From Clavelina lepadiformis (Eukaryota > Chordata > Ascidiacea > Aplousobranchia > Clavelinidae), in NCBI RefSeq assembly GCF_947623445.1, contig NC_135246.1, positions 10,275,856 to 10,339,855 of the forward strand: DNA of 64,000 nt. Direction: 5' to 3'. Of this stretch, positions 45,254 to 57,739 are shown one piece after another. Each line of letters starts with the position of its first letter. Positions within the stretch are counted from its first letter, which is position 1. The notes below the pieces were generated by a model. It saw nothing but the letters and a program-made list of their open reading frames with translations, was not told the DNA's origin and ran no database searches. Both the position numbers and the translations under genes were made by a program.

Positions 45254-46326
45254 ATGAAAAAAATGTTGTCAACAATGAAAACAAAAACCACCTTCTCAAT
45301 TGAAGATGTAGTTGAGATTTTAAAAAGGGAAACTAAAACACTTCCTAATGATTTTAATTTACTAAAAGCAAACGTAACCAACATCGAAGGCCACTTGTTT
45401 GAGAAAATTCAATTCGAATTGGATAAAACACGAAGTAAAAATGCAAATATTAAAATTGTCCAGTTCAATTACTTGGGCAGTTATAAAATCAACGACTTGA
45501 CCGGAAGTGAATTGCTGCAGTTTTTTGTTAAACTTGTCAACTATGATTTGAGTGATGGCGAAGCAATTTTACTTTCCACTGACAAAAAGTATCATGCAGC
45601 CATTTTGAAATATTCTTCCACGCAATTAGAATTTCGAACTCTTCCTTTGTCGATCTTGACAGATCTTGACAGCAGATTTATATTTACCAAGTTGTTTGAC
45701 GATAGCCATGTGCAGGATGAATTGAAAAACAAACCAGAGCTAAAACCATATCTTAAACCAGACAAACTAAAAATGTTGAGAGACAATTCACGACAAAAAT
45801 TTCCCAGATTTTTGGAACAAAATATGTCACAGAATATGGCAAACATGTACCCATATCAGTATGCTTTCATGGGACTGTTGTTTGAAATTGCAAGAACAGA
45901 AATTGTTTCAAAAGAATACTTTGAAGCAAGAGGGATTTTAAATGACATTCCGGTGGCAGCTTGCATAAAACTTGCCATGGACACTCAACAAACTGGAAAA
46001 CTGAAGAAAGTGTTTGGTGAAAGAGGACAACTAACAAATCATAACAATTACAACATCATTCAGCAAAAAGCAGATCAACGAATGGATGCTGCAAAAGAAA
46101 TAATTTTGCAGTAAGTGTGTAATAACTTCTTTAATATATCAAGGAATAGCGCGGTCTTGAGTTTTTACTCTTGATGTAACTGCTGTATATAATCTTATAG
46201 TTACAGCACAGAGCATTTCAACCAAAATGTTTTGTGAACAGATCAATTCCGAACAAGCTTGGTTCATTCAAGAAAGAAAACGTGGAAGAGGTTTTGGATG
46301 GAATTAAGAAATTGTATTCATTCTAA
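45254..46326 (+). CDS. Unrecognised tandem gene family, copy E (intact)
   Basis: Exon 45254-46110 (GTAAGT donor) plus last exon 46242-46326 encode 313 residues. The start MKKMLSTM agrees with the other copies. Order of blocks: TTFSIEDVVEILKRETK, HLFEKIQFELDKTR, NYLGSYKINDLTGSELLQ, KYHAAILKYSSTQL, FTKLFDDSHVQ, FPRFLEQNMSQN, YAFMGLLFEIARTE, GILNDIPVAACIKLAMDTQQ, KLKKVFGERGQL, QKADQRMDAAKEI. The last exon codes SIPNKLGSFKKENVEEVL. The N-terminal SIEDVVEIL and the C-terminal KENVEEVL-type segments resemble each other. No secretion signal, membrane helix or known active-site motif. Splice phase and last-exon length (85 bp) equal those of copies A, B and D. Confidence 0.84.
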
Positions 46327-46329
46327 AGC

Positions 46330-46738
46330 TGTTATAATTTATATCTGTACAGTATTAAAATTAAAATATTAGAGGACAAATCCTTTCTAGTACAAAATTG
46401 CAACTTAAGTACCTCCCAAAAAGCCGTAAAGTACTTTTTGATCAAATCCGTTTTTGTATAAAGATTGGCTTGTATTTTTAAATTACCTTCACAATTATCC
46501 CATACACGACTATATATTTAACATATATGTACCCTATTGGCTTTCGGTGCTGTAGGCCTACTGCTTTTCTTCAACAAACTATGATTAACTTAGTGACAAA
46601 ACAGTAAAAAATATGTTTGTTTGCGTTAATATTTTGTGCAAACGTAATTTCGAATGACTTACATGATACTGTACTGTGTGTGGCGTAGGCCTATTGTGGC
46701 ACTTGTAATTACTAATTAGTAAATAAATTGTTTATCTC
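46330..46738. other. Gene-free stretch, 3' flank of copy E
   Basis: No feature recognised apart from the probable 3' UTR of copy E. The last 9 bp are the target duplication of the next element. Confidence 0.5.
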
Positions 46739-47468
46739 GGTGTACAGACACATAATCACGTGACATTTAATCACGCGACACTTAATCACCGACACATAAT
46801 CACTTGGAGAGTTAATCATGCGACACTTAATCACGCGACGCATAATCACTTGGAAATTTAATCACGCGACACATAATCACTTGGACAGTTAATCACGCGA
46901 CATTTAATCACACATTTACAGTATCGAAAATTGCAAGTCTACACATGGGAAATGTGAGCAACTGCACGAAAAGAAACTAAAATTTCACTTGATAGATAAC
47001 GGTCAACTGTGTTTTGCACGCGCAGTTTCAGTGCCTTGTACCGCTTTGGAATAGAAAGTTGAGTACCAGCAATTCCTTGCAGAAACGTTGCACGTTGCAT
47101 TTGAAGGTCTTTTTCAATTCCCTGTATGACAGTCCACAATGTCGGGTGGTGGCATTGAAAAAGCGCTTGGAGACCAAAATGCCAACCTTCGCCTGCATTC
47201 GTGGTTCTTGCAATGCAACCTGCCCCGGCTTCGTAATGATTCCAACTTTCAATTGGAAAGATGGCTGAGCCGTAATTTTCACCTCGTCCCGGACGTCGTC
47301 TGCCTCTGATATATGTGTGTTCGAAACTGTCTGATAAATGTGTGATTAAATGTCGCTTGATTAACTGTCCAAGTGATTATGTGTCGCATGATTATGTGTC
47401 GCGTGATTAAATGTCCAAGTGATTATGTGTCGGTGATTAAGTGTCGCGTGATTAAGTGTCACCAAACC
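46739..47468 (-). mobile_element. MULE-type element, 730 bp, minisatellite TIRs and transposase remnant
   Basis: 9-bp target duplications GTTTATCTC (46730-46738) and GTTTATTTC (47469-47477) differ at one base. The arms of ~130-180 bp are inverted copies built from short repeats: GCGACACTTAATCAC, GACACATAATCACTTGGA and variants. The interior, minus strand 47139-46939, codes for a segment like the C-terminus of animal MULE transposases: VIQGIEKDLQ, FLQGIAGTQ, RVQNTVDRY and FRAVAHIS, comparable to IAGQ...RRIVEDY...YLRGIAHNL. It is thus a deletion derivative of a coding MULE. Confidence 0.85.
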
Positions 47469-47530
47469 GTTTATTTCACCCCGATCCATTGTTGTGTGGT
47501 TGGTAACCGACTTGATACGATATAATAGTT

Positions 47531-47725
47531 CAGGGATGGGCAAACTTGTTTAACTAAAGAGTGACTTACGGAAAACTACAACACCAGCGAGCCGCAAAAT
47601 CAGTAGTGTCAATACAAATACGGTAAACGATTTATGGATAATGAACTATAATGGATATTACTATTCACTATTCAGCTAGAAGAGCCACTAAAAGCAAGTC
47701 GGCGAACCGCAGTTAGCTCGCATTT
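47531..47725. mobile_element. Truncated hAT-type fragment
   Basis: Starts with a hAT-like end CAGGGATGGGCAAACTTG and contains GCGAGCCGCAAA/GGCGAACCGCAG motifs usual in such MITEs. The matching right end (AGTTTGCCCATCCCTG-like) is absent and no 8-bp duplication is found. Confidence 0.6.
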
Positions 47726-47729
47726 GTAA

Positions 47730-48640
47730 CACTAACAGCTAGTCATTCACGATCTTGATAAGGTCATAGACCTTGTTGATGGAGGCAAATTGTACTGATT
47801 TTATTAACGCAAAGAAATATTCATTTCAGAAATTGTTTGAGATAAAGAGAGTTGCGAAGGCAGCAATGAGAACATAACGTACTTTTTGTCACAGAGTTCG
47901 AGGTTGGAACTTGTCGTCAGACTAACGTAAGTCGGAAGTACAATAATTCAAACAAAAAACGCGCCGAACCTATGACCGATAATTATAGTAGAGCATGTAA
48001 GGATTAAACACACAAGCCCATCACCAATAACATTAAAATATTATCTGATTTGCGCAACAATTTCGTTAATACCTAGTACCTTAGTTATTTGGAGCACAAA
48101 GTTAGAAGCAGCTATTAAGTCACGGCAGAAATAAAACTGTGCCAAGTTGTTCCAAAGAATGTGAAAGTAGACGTCGTATTTTCACCGAACACAAGCATTA
48201 CCAAAGCCAAGTTTTAAATAAGCAACCAGGTAACTGGTAACCAATTTCATGTGCTCAGTACGTGCAGAGTGTAGGTTTCTCGTTGACCTAACTTGAACAC
48301 TGTAATATATAATAACTTTAATCTATAACTTCAATTAAACTCCAAATAAGTAAAATCAACTTTCTGTATACCTTTTCTCCAAACCATCTATCTCCAAGAA
48401 CGGGCGGCAAGGTAGCCTATACTTACGGTGAATGGTCAATTTGTATAATGAAGTGCATGTGTTATCATAAAAAGACGACAGCAGCTGCATGCGGTAGATA
48501 GATCAAATGCGACATTCATATTCATAAGTGATTTCTGTTAAGCTTGAATAAACATATAGGTGTGGATGTAGGATTTGTATCGATCGTGAGATTTTCCCGA
48601 TAAATTTTCAACGTCTTTTTGTAAGCATGCGACGAGTCAT
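47730..48640. other. Gene-free stretch
   Basis: Nothing recognised. Confidence 0.5.
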
Positions 48641-48770
48641 TCTATGTTCCAAAATGAAGCTAATGTAGCTGATGTAACTAATGTAGTTTATGCAGGTACT
48701 ATAAATACCAAAACTTAGGTAATGTAACCAATGTAGATAAAGAAACTAATGACGGATCACTTGTTACAGG
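48640..48770 (+). repeat. Solo MULE-type end with ATGTAGCTAATG minisatellite
   Basis: Begins CATTCTATGTTCC and then runs into the same AGCTAATGTAGCTGATG motif as the left end at 49035. No partner end in inverted orientation belongs to it. Confidence 0.65.
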
Positions 48771-49034
48771 CGACCCCTGAGCGTTTGATCGGATGACCTT
48801 TTCGCGACCTCGAGTTTGATCCGTTGATTTTTACGAAAAATGAAGATGATTTTGGCGGTCTTATGCACGAATTAGAGCTTTAGAGTCTAGAGAAAACAAC
48901 GTCCAAACTTAACATATTGGACACACAACGATCGGCATTAGTTAATATACCGGTCCTTTGTTACTTATTCGTGGTTGAAGCTAGTTAACCTACTGCGGGA
49001 TTCACTGGCTATAGTTATTGAGCAGTTACTTATT

Positions 49035-50124
49035 GGACTATTCTATGTACTACAATGTAGCTAATGTAGCTCATGTAGCTAATGTAGCTGATGTAGTTTA
49101 TGCCGAAATGTAGCTACTAAACATAGACATCTTATATAGTTTATCTGTCAAGATTGATGCTACTAAATACTAAAAAATCCCAAAATGTAACTATTGCAAG
49201 TTAACTTTGTAAAATGCGCAAGGAATACTAGTTTTGTTGGAATTATACGCACTGCCAGGCTTCTTAAAATTGTGGTTTTCATACATTTGCCCTGGTGCAT
49301 TGGTACCTGTAGAGCTATAATTGTGCAGTAATCCTTATAGGAAACTGGAAAGTGTAGCACAAACACGCATGCCATAGCTTAGTAGAAAGTGTGACACTTG
49401 CACGCAAGAGAAAAAAAGGAAAGTAAAACACCGCATGTGACAAAACAACAATCAACATATGTTTTACCGTTAAAAGTATTAACTTATAACTTGTAGCCTA
49501 TTGCAATCAAAGTATCTAACTCTGAGTAATGAACATATAGGCCTACTGATATTCATGTTAATAGCCTAAATCGAATTACGATGTAAACAAAACAAGGCTA
49601 CATTTGCTACGCTATATACAAAGGTAATAGTTAGACACTAAAATTAATAAAATTCACAGCCTCACAAACTGCAAACAATGACGCGTTAAGTAGAATGGTT
49701 TGACTCCACGACTCACAACGATTTCAATTCTTCGCAGCAGGAATGGAAGTTTTTTGCGTAGAGCTGTAAAAATACACACCATTTAAATCAAGTCAATGCA
49801 GTAGCATAAATACAAGCATAAATAGATATACATAAATAGATATAATAGATATACAAGCATAAATACCATATAAAATATAAATGCAGTAGCCTAGCCTACA
49901 ACGTAACGTTATTTACATTTTGGTATTTAGTAGCTATATTACCTACATTTTGATATTTAGTAGCTACTATTAGCTACATTAGTTACATTAGATACATTTT
50001 GGTGTATTTAGTAACTAACATTAGTTATTTTAGCTACATTTTGGTATTTAGTAGCTATAAGTTAGCTGTATTAGTTACATTACCTACATTAGCTTTAGCT
50101 ACATTTTCATATATAGAATGGTTC
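49035..50124. mobile_element. MULE-type element, ~1,090 bp, minisatellite TIRs
   Basis: The left end (GGACTATTCTATGTAC, then ATGTAGCTAATG repeats) and the right end (inverse GAACCATTCTATATATG, then repeats) are inverted. Flanks share TACTTATT (49027-49034 and 50126-50133), 8 of 9 bases of a 9-bp duplication. The arms are made of tandem GTAGCTAATGTA motifs. No transposase is recognised in the middle (~49190-49910). Confidence 0.72.
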
Positions 50125-50134
50125 CTACTTATTC

Positions 50135-51159
50135 ACTGTTCAAGTACCCATAAAGTCACTGTTGTAAAAATTATAATTTAAAATATATCATAAAAATTGA
50201 GGTATATTCAAGTAAATTTATACCGGTTTAATTAGTTCCATTTAAATCTATGTTGATTGAGAGAAATTATACAAAAATGGAAATAGATTTAAAAGAATTA
50301 AAATTAGTTGAAACAAATGAATTTTTATTTATAACAAACCAAACCATGTTTATAAAAACTGTAATATACTGATAAAGCTCAAATACATCCATATGTTTCT
50401 TAACAATACTCCAAAGATTTCGTAATTAGTGAAGTTATAACCTCGAAAGATAAGCCACTGTTGGAATACATCAAGAAACATCCCTGCCCCCTGCTATTTC
50501 ATTTTGTTACGGACACCATAACGGCCGTTCAAACCTGGACGCTCCTACATTGATCGTTGGCTTGTAACTTTAACCTGCTAATAAATACAAACTGGAACAA
50601 CACTTACTGAAGTGGAAAAATGATTGACACCGACTCTAATTAAACGACACAGCTTTTAAACACGGCTACTCATTATTATATCTCAAGATGGTGAGCTATA
50701 TGATTCACAGCTTCCACAGAAGACTGGCACCGCCTACATCAAAGGTGTCAACCAGCCACAAACATATAATGCTTTACGTATTTTACTTGAACGCGTTTAT
50801 TGCGGCATTAAGAAATACTGGTTAATGGAACTATAATCTATATGGCATGACCCGATGCTACATGGACAACGTAGCGACACATTTTCGGCATTGCTTTGCG
50901 ACAGAAAATTCAAAAACCTGTCTCAGATCCAAAGTTATATTGAGTTCGTTTGTAACTGATTGTGGTTCCCTATCCGATTTGTGGAGCGCTAGCATTGCAG
51001 AAACCATGCACGGATGATAAGTATCAATTTGTAGCTCTGGTGTTTCGATAGATCATAAGCGTATTGTAAGTTAATTATACTCATAACATGACACTTTATG
51101 AAATAAAATGGCATCGTTTCTATCGCATACAAACTTGGAGGAACTCATGTTTGATGGTA
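50135..51159. other. Gene-free stretch
   Basis: AT-rich; nothing recognised. Confidence 0.5.
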
Positions 51160-51167
51160 GTCTATAT

Positions 51168-52052
51168 CAGGGATGTCCAAACTATGGCCCGCGGACCAAC
51201 TGCGGCCCGGCACTTGTTTATTATTGGCCCGCGGCCATCATCGAACTTACACGTAACTCAGTACCAAAGATAAAGAAATACGAAACAAACGTTGGAAGTT
51301 TAAGTCTAACAAATTTTATTTCAATGTGGTTAACTTGCATTCGTTAATTGTAAGCTGACATAAGTTACGGTACGTTATTGAGCAAATGTTGCGTAGAAAT
51401 TTAAAAATTATGTGTCACAAGAACTTTACAATGCTGTAATTTCTTTTGGTCCCACTTGTAACGAGACCCTGTAGTGTCTGTATACTGCAGTTAACTGTTA
51501 CATGTTGTTATGTGTTACATCAAATATGGCAGAACCAAAGGAACTTTTCGAATGCATGTACATAGAGCAAAAATCTTCATTGTTATATAATTCAAAATGA
51601 AAATACACTAAGAACCAGAATGACTGACAAACATTTATGTGACGATTTCGCATCGCATCACTGCTCCCACGACGAACGTTCAAAAATTACCATCCTTTAT
51701 CCGCCAATTTTGCATTTCATTAGATTAATTCTTCTATGGCTTTTTATGTCATATAGCGCTGGGTGGCATAAAATTAGCGTTCGTGGTGCCTGTTAGAGTT
51801 GTAGGGACAAGCAAATCGCTGCAGTTGTGTAACTTTTATTGCTTTGGATGATGTTTTTCTCGGTCTATTAATTAATTAATTATTTAACATTTTCAATTAG
51901 AAAATTAATTTTGCCGCGAATGCCTTTGTTCTTGGTCTTTACGATATTTATTGCTTTGTAGGCAAGCAGCGATCTTCACACATAGTGAGTGGCCCTGAAA
52001 CTAGTTAACTTTTTAACATATGGCCGTCAGTGAAAAAATTTGGACAACCTTG
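51168..52052. mobile_element. hAT-type non-autonomous element, 885 bp
   Basis: Ends CAGGGATGTCCAAA and, inverted, CAAGGTTGTCCAAA. The left 8-bp target duplication is GTCTATAT (51160-51167). The right one is split: GTC at 52053-52055 and TATAT at 57734-57738, with an LTR retroelement between. Subterminal GGCCCGCGG motifs are typical of these MITEs. No transposase reading frame. Confidence 0.9.
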
Positions 52053-52055
52053 GTC

Positions 52056-55000
52056 TGTTACGTGTTTTGTGCTCGGTTGACGTGTTTGTGCCTTGCGTTT
52101 CTGCCTTCGGCCGGAGGCGCTGATGTTTGTAATTGCGCCTTGCTAGTTGGCGAACGTGTCAGTTTACCGTTGCCTGAGCTGTGAGCAGACGTGCCTGTTT
52201 TTACCCTTTGTTTTATAAAATACAATTCTACAGTTTAACTGCAGGTCTATTCGAACCAGCATAAGAAAAGGCCGGTAACATTTGGCGAGCACGGCAGGAC
52301 CTGCAGTTAAAAAACGTGAAGCAAGAAGGTGACCGAGTTTTATCCGAGATGAATTTTTTTTGCTCTACTCCGAAGTTTGAACTTGGAGAAAGTTTTATCT
52401 CGTTTTTATCAACGTTTGAAAGTTTCTGCGACAGTGTGGACGCAACAGCAGCAGCTCGAAAACATGCTTTTATGGTGAGTTTACCCGAAGATGTTAAGCT
52501 GGAAATGATATGCAACGGTGCACGGTTAGGCACCATGAACTATGAAGAACTAAAGTCCAAAGCTGAGGAAGTTGCTTGTTGCTCCCTTCGACGTAACAAG
52601 GCTAAACAGCAGCTTATACAAAAAACCCAAGCTCTCGATGAAACGAATCGAAGTTACGTCAACGTCCTTGTCAATTTCGGAGCAATTGCATACCCGAAAC
52701 CGGAAGATGAAGGTACGAAGAATGACGTCTTGTATAACGCTTTAATAGCTGGACTGCGTAACAAACATGAAGCAGAAAGGCTGGTCACGTGCAACATGGA
52801 GGTGCAGTGTCCAAAGTTTTTAGATGCTGTCAAAAAGCTATTAATGATGGAACCAGAGCATGTGCAACAACACGTTTCCAAAATACAGCCAATGGAGCAG
52901 GTCCCATCAGCTCACGAGGAAATGAAACAAATGATCCAGGATCTGCGGCAGGAAGTTGACACCTTGCGTGAATCACTATCGGAGATATCGCGGAGGTCTC
53001 GTCTTAACCACAATCATCCCTATCGCTTCCGGGAATCACGCACGTGTTTTGCATGCGGAGAAAGAGGACACATCAGTCGATATTGTCTTCAACGCAACCG
53101 CCAGGGAAACGCCAACGGGGCGGGCACAGGTGTCCGCCCCTGAATCCATCACCACAGCCAAAACGAGAATTGGTCACTTACAAGATACAGACCGTCTCTG
53201 CAGAACAACATAGGTACGTTAACGTTATCATTAATGGTAAGCCCTTGTTTGCGCTTGTTGACACTGGTGCATCAATTACCGTCATATCCCATTTGGCTTT
53301 CCAACAATGTTCCGCTCAAGATTTAAATGACTGCCCTTCAAATGTTCGATTTATTGGCGCAAGCGGAACCGTTATCGCGATTGCAGGAAAAACAAAGCTA
53401 AACTTCACCGTTGCCGGAATAGAGGCCACTCGCGACGTTTTTGTTGCGGAGAACTTGTCGGAGTCTTGCATTCTGGGTTTGGATTTTCTTCAAGACCATG
53501 GTTGCATCGTTGACTATGATGTGATGACACTCAAGGCTGGTGGAGGAACATTACCGCTATTGAGAGAACCAGGTATTTTGCACAGTTCCTCGATTGCATT
53601 AATTGAGTCACTGCTTATCCCCGCGTTTACTGAGGTTGTGCTGCCCTGTAGTGTTAAACGCCCGACAAAGTCCAAGTCTAACGACGTTTTTATACAAAGA
53701 TCTGAAAGCCTACTAGACAAATACGAAATCTTAGGCGCAAACTACGTAACAAAAACTAAGGAAAATTTGGTACCAGTTAGACTTGCCAATTTTACGAATA
53801 AAAGCAAGTGCATTCCAGCTGGGACAACTGTTGCAGATTTAATACCAATTGTTGGCGAAAATGTTTCGTACATTAATGCCTACTCATTATGTTGTATATC
53901 GGAAGATGGTTGACAAGCCAGCGACCGATGATGATGTGTCGTCTCTTATTGAACAACTGCATTTAAATGATCTTAATTTGTCCGATGTTGAGCGGGAAGC
54001 TGTAATCGAAGTAATTCGAAGACGGAAAGCTGCGTTTTCACTCTCTAAACGTGATCTTGGCAAAACCAATATTCTTACTCACAGTATCGACACGGGAGAC
54101 GCTGCACCCATACGCCAACACCCGAGAAGAATGTCAGAAGAAAACAAACGAAAGGTAGATGAGTTGCTAAAGGACATGTTAAATGATAACGTTATTAGTC
54201 ACTCACAGTCGCCGTGGTCTAGCCCAGTTGTGTTGGTAAAAAAGAAGGACGGTAATACGAGGTAGACCTTAAATCTGGTTACTGGCAAATACCGATGAGT
54301 GAAGGCGACCGTGAAAAGACAGCGTTTACTTGCCGTCGAGGTTTATTCGATTTTAATGTTATACCGTTCGGACTAGCAAACGCACCTGCCACGTTTCAGC
54401 ACTTGATGCGGATTGTGCTCGATGGGGTTGAATGGAATGGTGCATTGGCTTACCTGGATGACATCATTATATATGCACGCACCTTTCAAGATCATCTGCG
54501 CAACTTGGACGACGTGCTTTCCCGATTAGTTGCAGGTGGCCTCAAACTTAAACCGACTAAATGCAATTTGTTCAAAGAAGAAGTTAAATTTTTGGGTCAT
54601 GTGGTTTCAAAATCTGGTGTATCCTGCGATCCGGAGAAAATCTCTGCGGTTTCCAATTGGCCTGTGCCCTCGTCGATAAAGGATGTAAGGCAGTTTTTGG
54701 GACTCGCATCATACTATCGCAAGTTTGTCAGAGATTTTGCCAAAATTACGGCCCCACTGTACGATTTGACGAAGCCTCAAAAACAGTTCGGCTGGAATGA
54801 TAAATGTTTACACTCATTCAACTTGTTGAAAGACGCACTCGTGACAAACCCAGTATTGAGATACCCGGACTTTACGCAGCAGTTCATCCTCGATACAGAT
54901 GCTTCAAATTTTTCGCTCGGCTGTGTTTTGTCACAGATTGTAGATGGTGAAGAGCACCCAGTTTCATACGCAAGTAGGTCTTTAACGAAAGCAGAAAGAA

Positions 55001-57729
55001 ATTATTCCACCACGAGGAAGGAACTCCTGGCAATTGTTTATGGGGTGCAGAAATTTCGTTGTTATCTTGGCACACCTTTTCTTCTTCGCACGGACCACGC
55101 TTCGTTACGGTGGCTGTGGACAGCAAAAGAGACATACGGTCAATGTGCGCGCTGGTTTGAAATATTGGCTGATTTTGATTTTAAATTAATACATCGCTCT
55201 GGATCAAAGCACTCCAATGCAGACGCACTTAGCAGAAGGCCACAGAGCAGCAAAACAAGTGATTCTAATAGCGTCGAAGTGAATCCTGAGAGGTATCCGT
55301 TTGAAGTTGAAGAAAACTTTGAAACCTGTAAGACCTCGACGGAAAGTGTTTTAAGTATTGATCTTCGTGAGGGTTTCGGTTGGACTCCTGATCAAATTTC
55401 ACAAGCTCAAATGTCCGACGAACATCTTTTCGTAGTACTAGGTTGGATTAGATCCGGCGCAAGACCCCCTTTTAAAAAAATTAAGAAGTTGAGCGGTGAG
55501 GTTCGACATTACTGGTCTTTGTTTGGAGAGTTTTTTTTAGTACACCAGTGCTTGTACCGCAGTCTGGAAGACACACTGGAAGGAAAACGTCTTCAGCTAC
55601 TGGTTCCTAAAGAAATGCGTCCGAGAGTTCTGAAAGAGTTACATGACGCATCACATGGAGGAGGACACATGGGTGTTGATAGAACAGCTGAAAGAGTTTC
55701 AAGACGATTTTACTGGCCACGCTGGAAAACGGATGTCCGTGAGTATTGTGAGCGTTGCACACTCTGTGATTTACGTAAAGCTCCTTCTAAAACACCAAGA
55801 GCGCCCTTGGTACCTTCCGAGGAGTTGGAGCCGATGCAAAGAATAGAGATTGACGTCCTTGGAGGACTTCCTGTGACACATTCAGGAAATCGTTACATAC
55901 TGGTAGCCACTGATATGTATACTAAATATATGCAGGCTTGGTCTATGCCATCACAGACAGCCCAAGAAACAGCATTTGTTCTCTATCATAACTGGATGAC
56001 GATTCATGGTGTTCCGGAGCGGATTCACAGCGACCGAGGAGGAAACTTTGAGAGCCAGTTGTTTAAAGAGCTTATTGATCTTCTCGGCTGCAAGAAGTCA
56101 AGAACTACAGCATACCACCCTTCTGGGAACGGAGCGGTTGAAAGGGCCAACAGAACCATCCTTTCCATCATGAAGAATTATGTCCAGCGCGATCCACTAT
56201 CCTGGGATAAATCCCTCTCCTCAATTTGTGCGACCTATAACGCCAGTCGACACGAAGAGACAGGTGTTTCTCCACATTTCCTTCTGACTGGACGAGAATT
56301 GAGATTACCAGCAGATTTGATGACTGGACAGCCTTCAAGTCGTCCATCATCATCGGCAATGTTCGATTTACAAGACCGTATGCGACTTGTCCACGAAGTC
56401 GTGAAAACGAGACTCGACCAACGTCGGCAATCCATGAAAGAACGTTACGACAAGTCGGTATCGAGACAAGCTGAGTTTCAAGTAGGAGACAAGGTCATGC
56501 TGCGAAACACTGTCATATCAAAAGATGAAAAGCGAAAGTTTCACTTCCCTTATTCAGGCCCCTACGAAGTTGTTGAGACTTTTCCGCCGCTAAATTATCT
56601 GATTCGCAACCACTAACGTACGTTAAGAGTACATTTTAACAGGCTAAAGCTAAGCTAAGCAGAGGAGACCATCATACAGGGATACCTTCCTATAATCAAG
56701 CTAGTTGCCCAGAAGATGTCCCCCAGCAACTAGACATGCCCTTGACTGGAGCTTACTTTTTTAATAGGCCTAACCGATCAAATGCAAATCGTCACGAGAG
56801 TAACAATTTTAATAACGTTTGCAACTCCCGAAATAACGGTCGACTTCGCCGAAGCCCACGTCGCACTATTCGTTACCCAAACGTCGAAACGTATTAATTG
56901 TTTATTGTGTGATGCTTGATGCCAAGTTGTTGACTACTTTCCTATGATTTGTGTTTTATATACCACAGTTTCACATATACCAAGTATGATGGTATTTTAT
57001 TTCGGATCCGTTATATATCGTCTATTTTAGCTATCAATCTCACGTTTTTATACCTTTTGTTGTGTTATTGGCATGAAGCATTATTTGTAACCCACCTTTA
57101 TTGTGTTTGTACTATTGTTTTCGTATAGTCAAAAAATGTTTGAATTTCTTTTATAACAAGTTATTTAAAATTTTGCTGTGGTTTTCAATGTAATGTTTGT
57201 ATTTATATTATTTACATAGAAATGCTTTACCTTGATTTCCGTTTGTTTTTATTGGTGTGATAATCATAATTTTTCGCTACTGCACCGTTTTGCTGTGTTT
57301 GAGGAATCGTTTTTGTGAAGTTTTTTTTGTGGCCCACTGTGGCATACGTGGTCGACAATTTTCTTCAAGATTAACACATTATCTGGGTAACAGAAGTCTA
57401 GAGGTTGCTTCGTGATTATATTGCAATTTGTCGTTTTATTTTCCATATATTAGCTTGTGGCCAGTTTGTTAATGTCGAGGAGAAATTTATTGGAGGGGGA
57501 GGAGTGTTACGTGTTTTGTGCTCGGTTGACGTGTTTGTGCCTTGCGTTTCTGCCTTCGGCCGGAGGCGCTGATGTTTGTAATTGCGCCTTGCTAGTTGGC
57601 GAACGTGTCAGTTTACCGTTGCCTGAGCTGTGAGCAGACGTGCCTGTTTTTACCCTTTGTTTTATAAAATACAATTCTACAGTTTAACTGCAGGTCTATT
57701 CGAACCAGCATAAGAAAAGGCCGGTAACA
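52056..57729 (+). mobile_element. Ty3/gypsy-type LTR retrotransposon, ~5.7 kb, young
   Basis: The 225-bp LTRs (52056-52280 and 57505-57729; TGTTACG...GGTAACA) look identical, and the flanks are the 4-bp duplication GGTC. A TGGCGAGC primer-binding-like site follows the 5' LTR, and the purine tract GGAGGGGGAGGAG ends at 57504. Parts in order: gag with a CCHC zinc knuckle (~52.3-53.1 kb), protease with a DTGAS site (~53.2-53.5), reverse transcriptase with a YLDDI box (~54.1-54.7), RNase H (~54.9-55.2), and integrase with an H2C2 finger and DDE core (~55.6-56.6). Gag and protease overlap in different frames, as usual where this family uses frameshifting. It looks nearly whole, with about one or two breaks. 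It landed in the target duplication of the hAT element. Confidence 0.93.
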
Positions 57730-57739
57730 GGTCTATATG

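Noticed and set aside
21560-46330. Family A-E as an operon with trans-splicing
   Set aside because: Copies are kilobases apart with unrelated genes between; no sign of polycistronic spacing.
47014-47282. 84-codon open frames on both strands in the MULE-type element
   Set aside because: Only the 46939-47139 minus-strand frame shows transposase-like blocks; the others are overlapping shadows.
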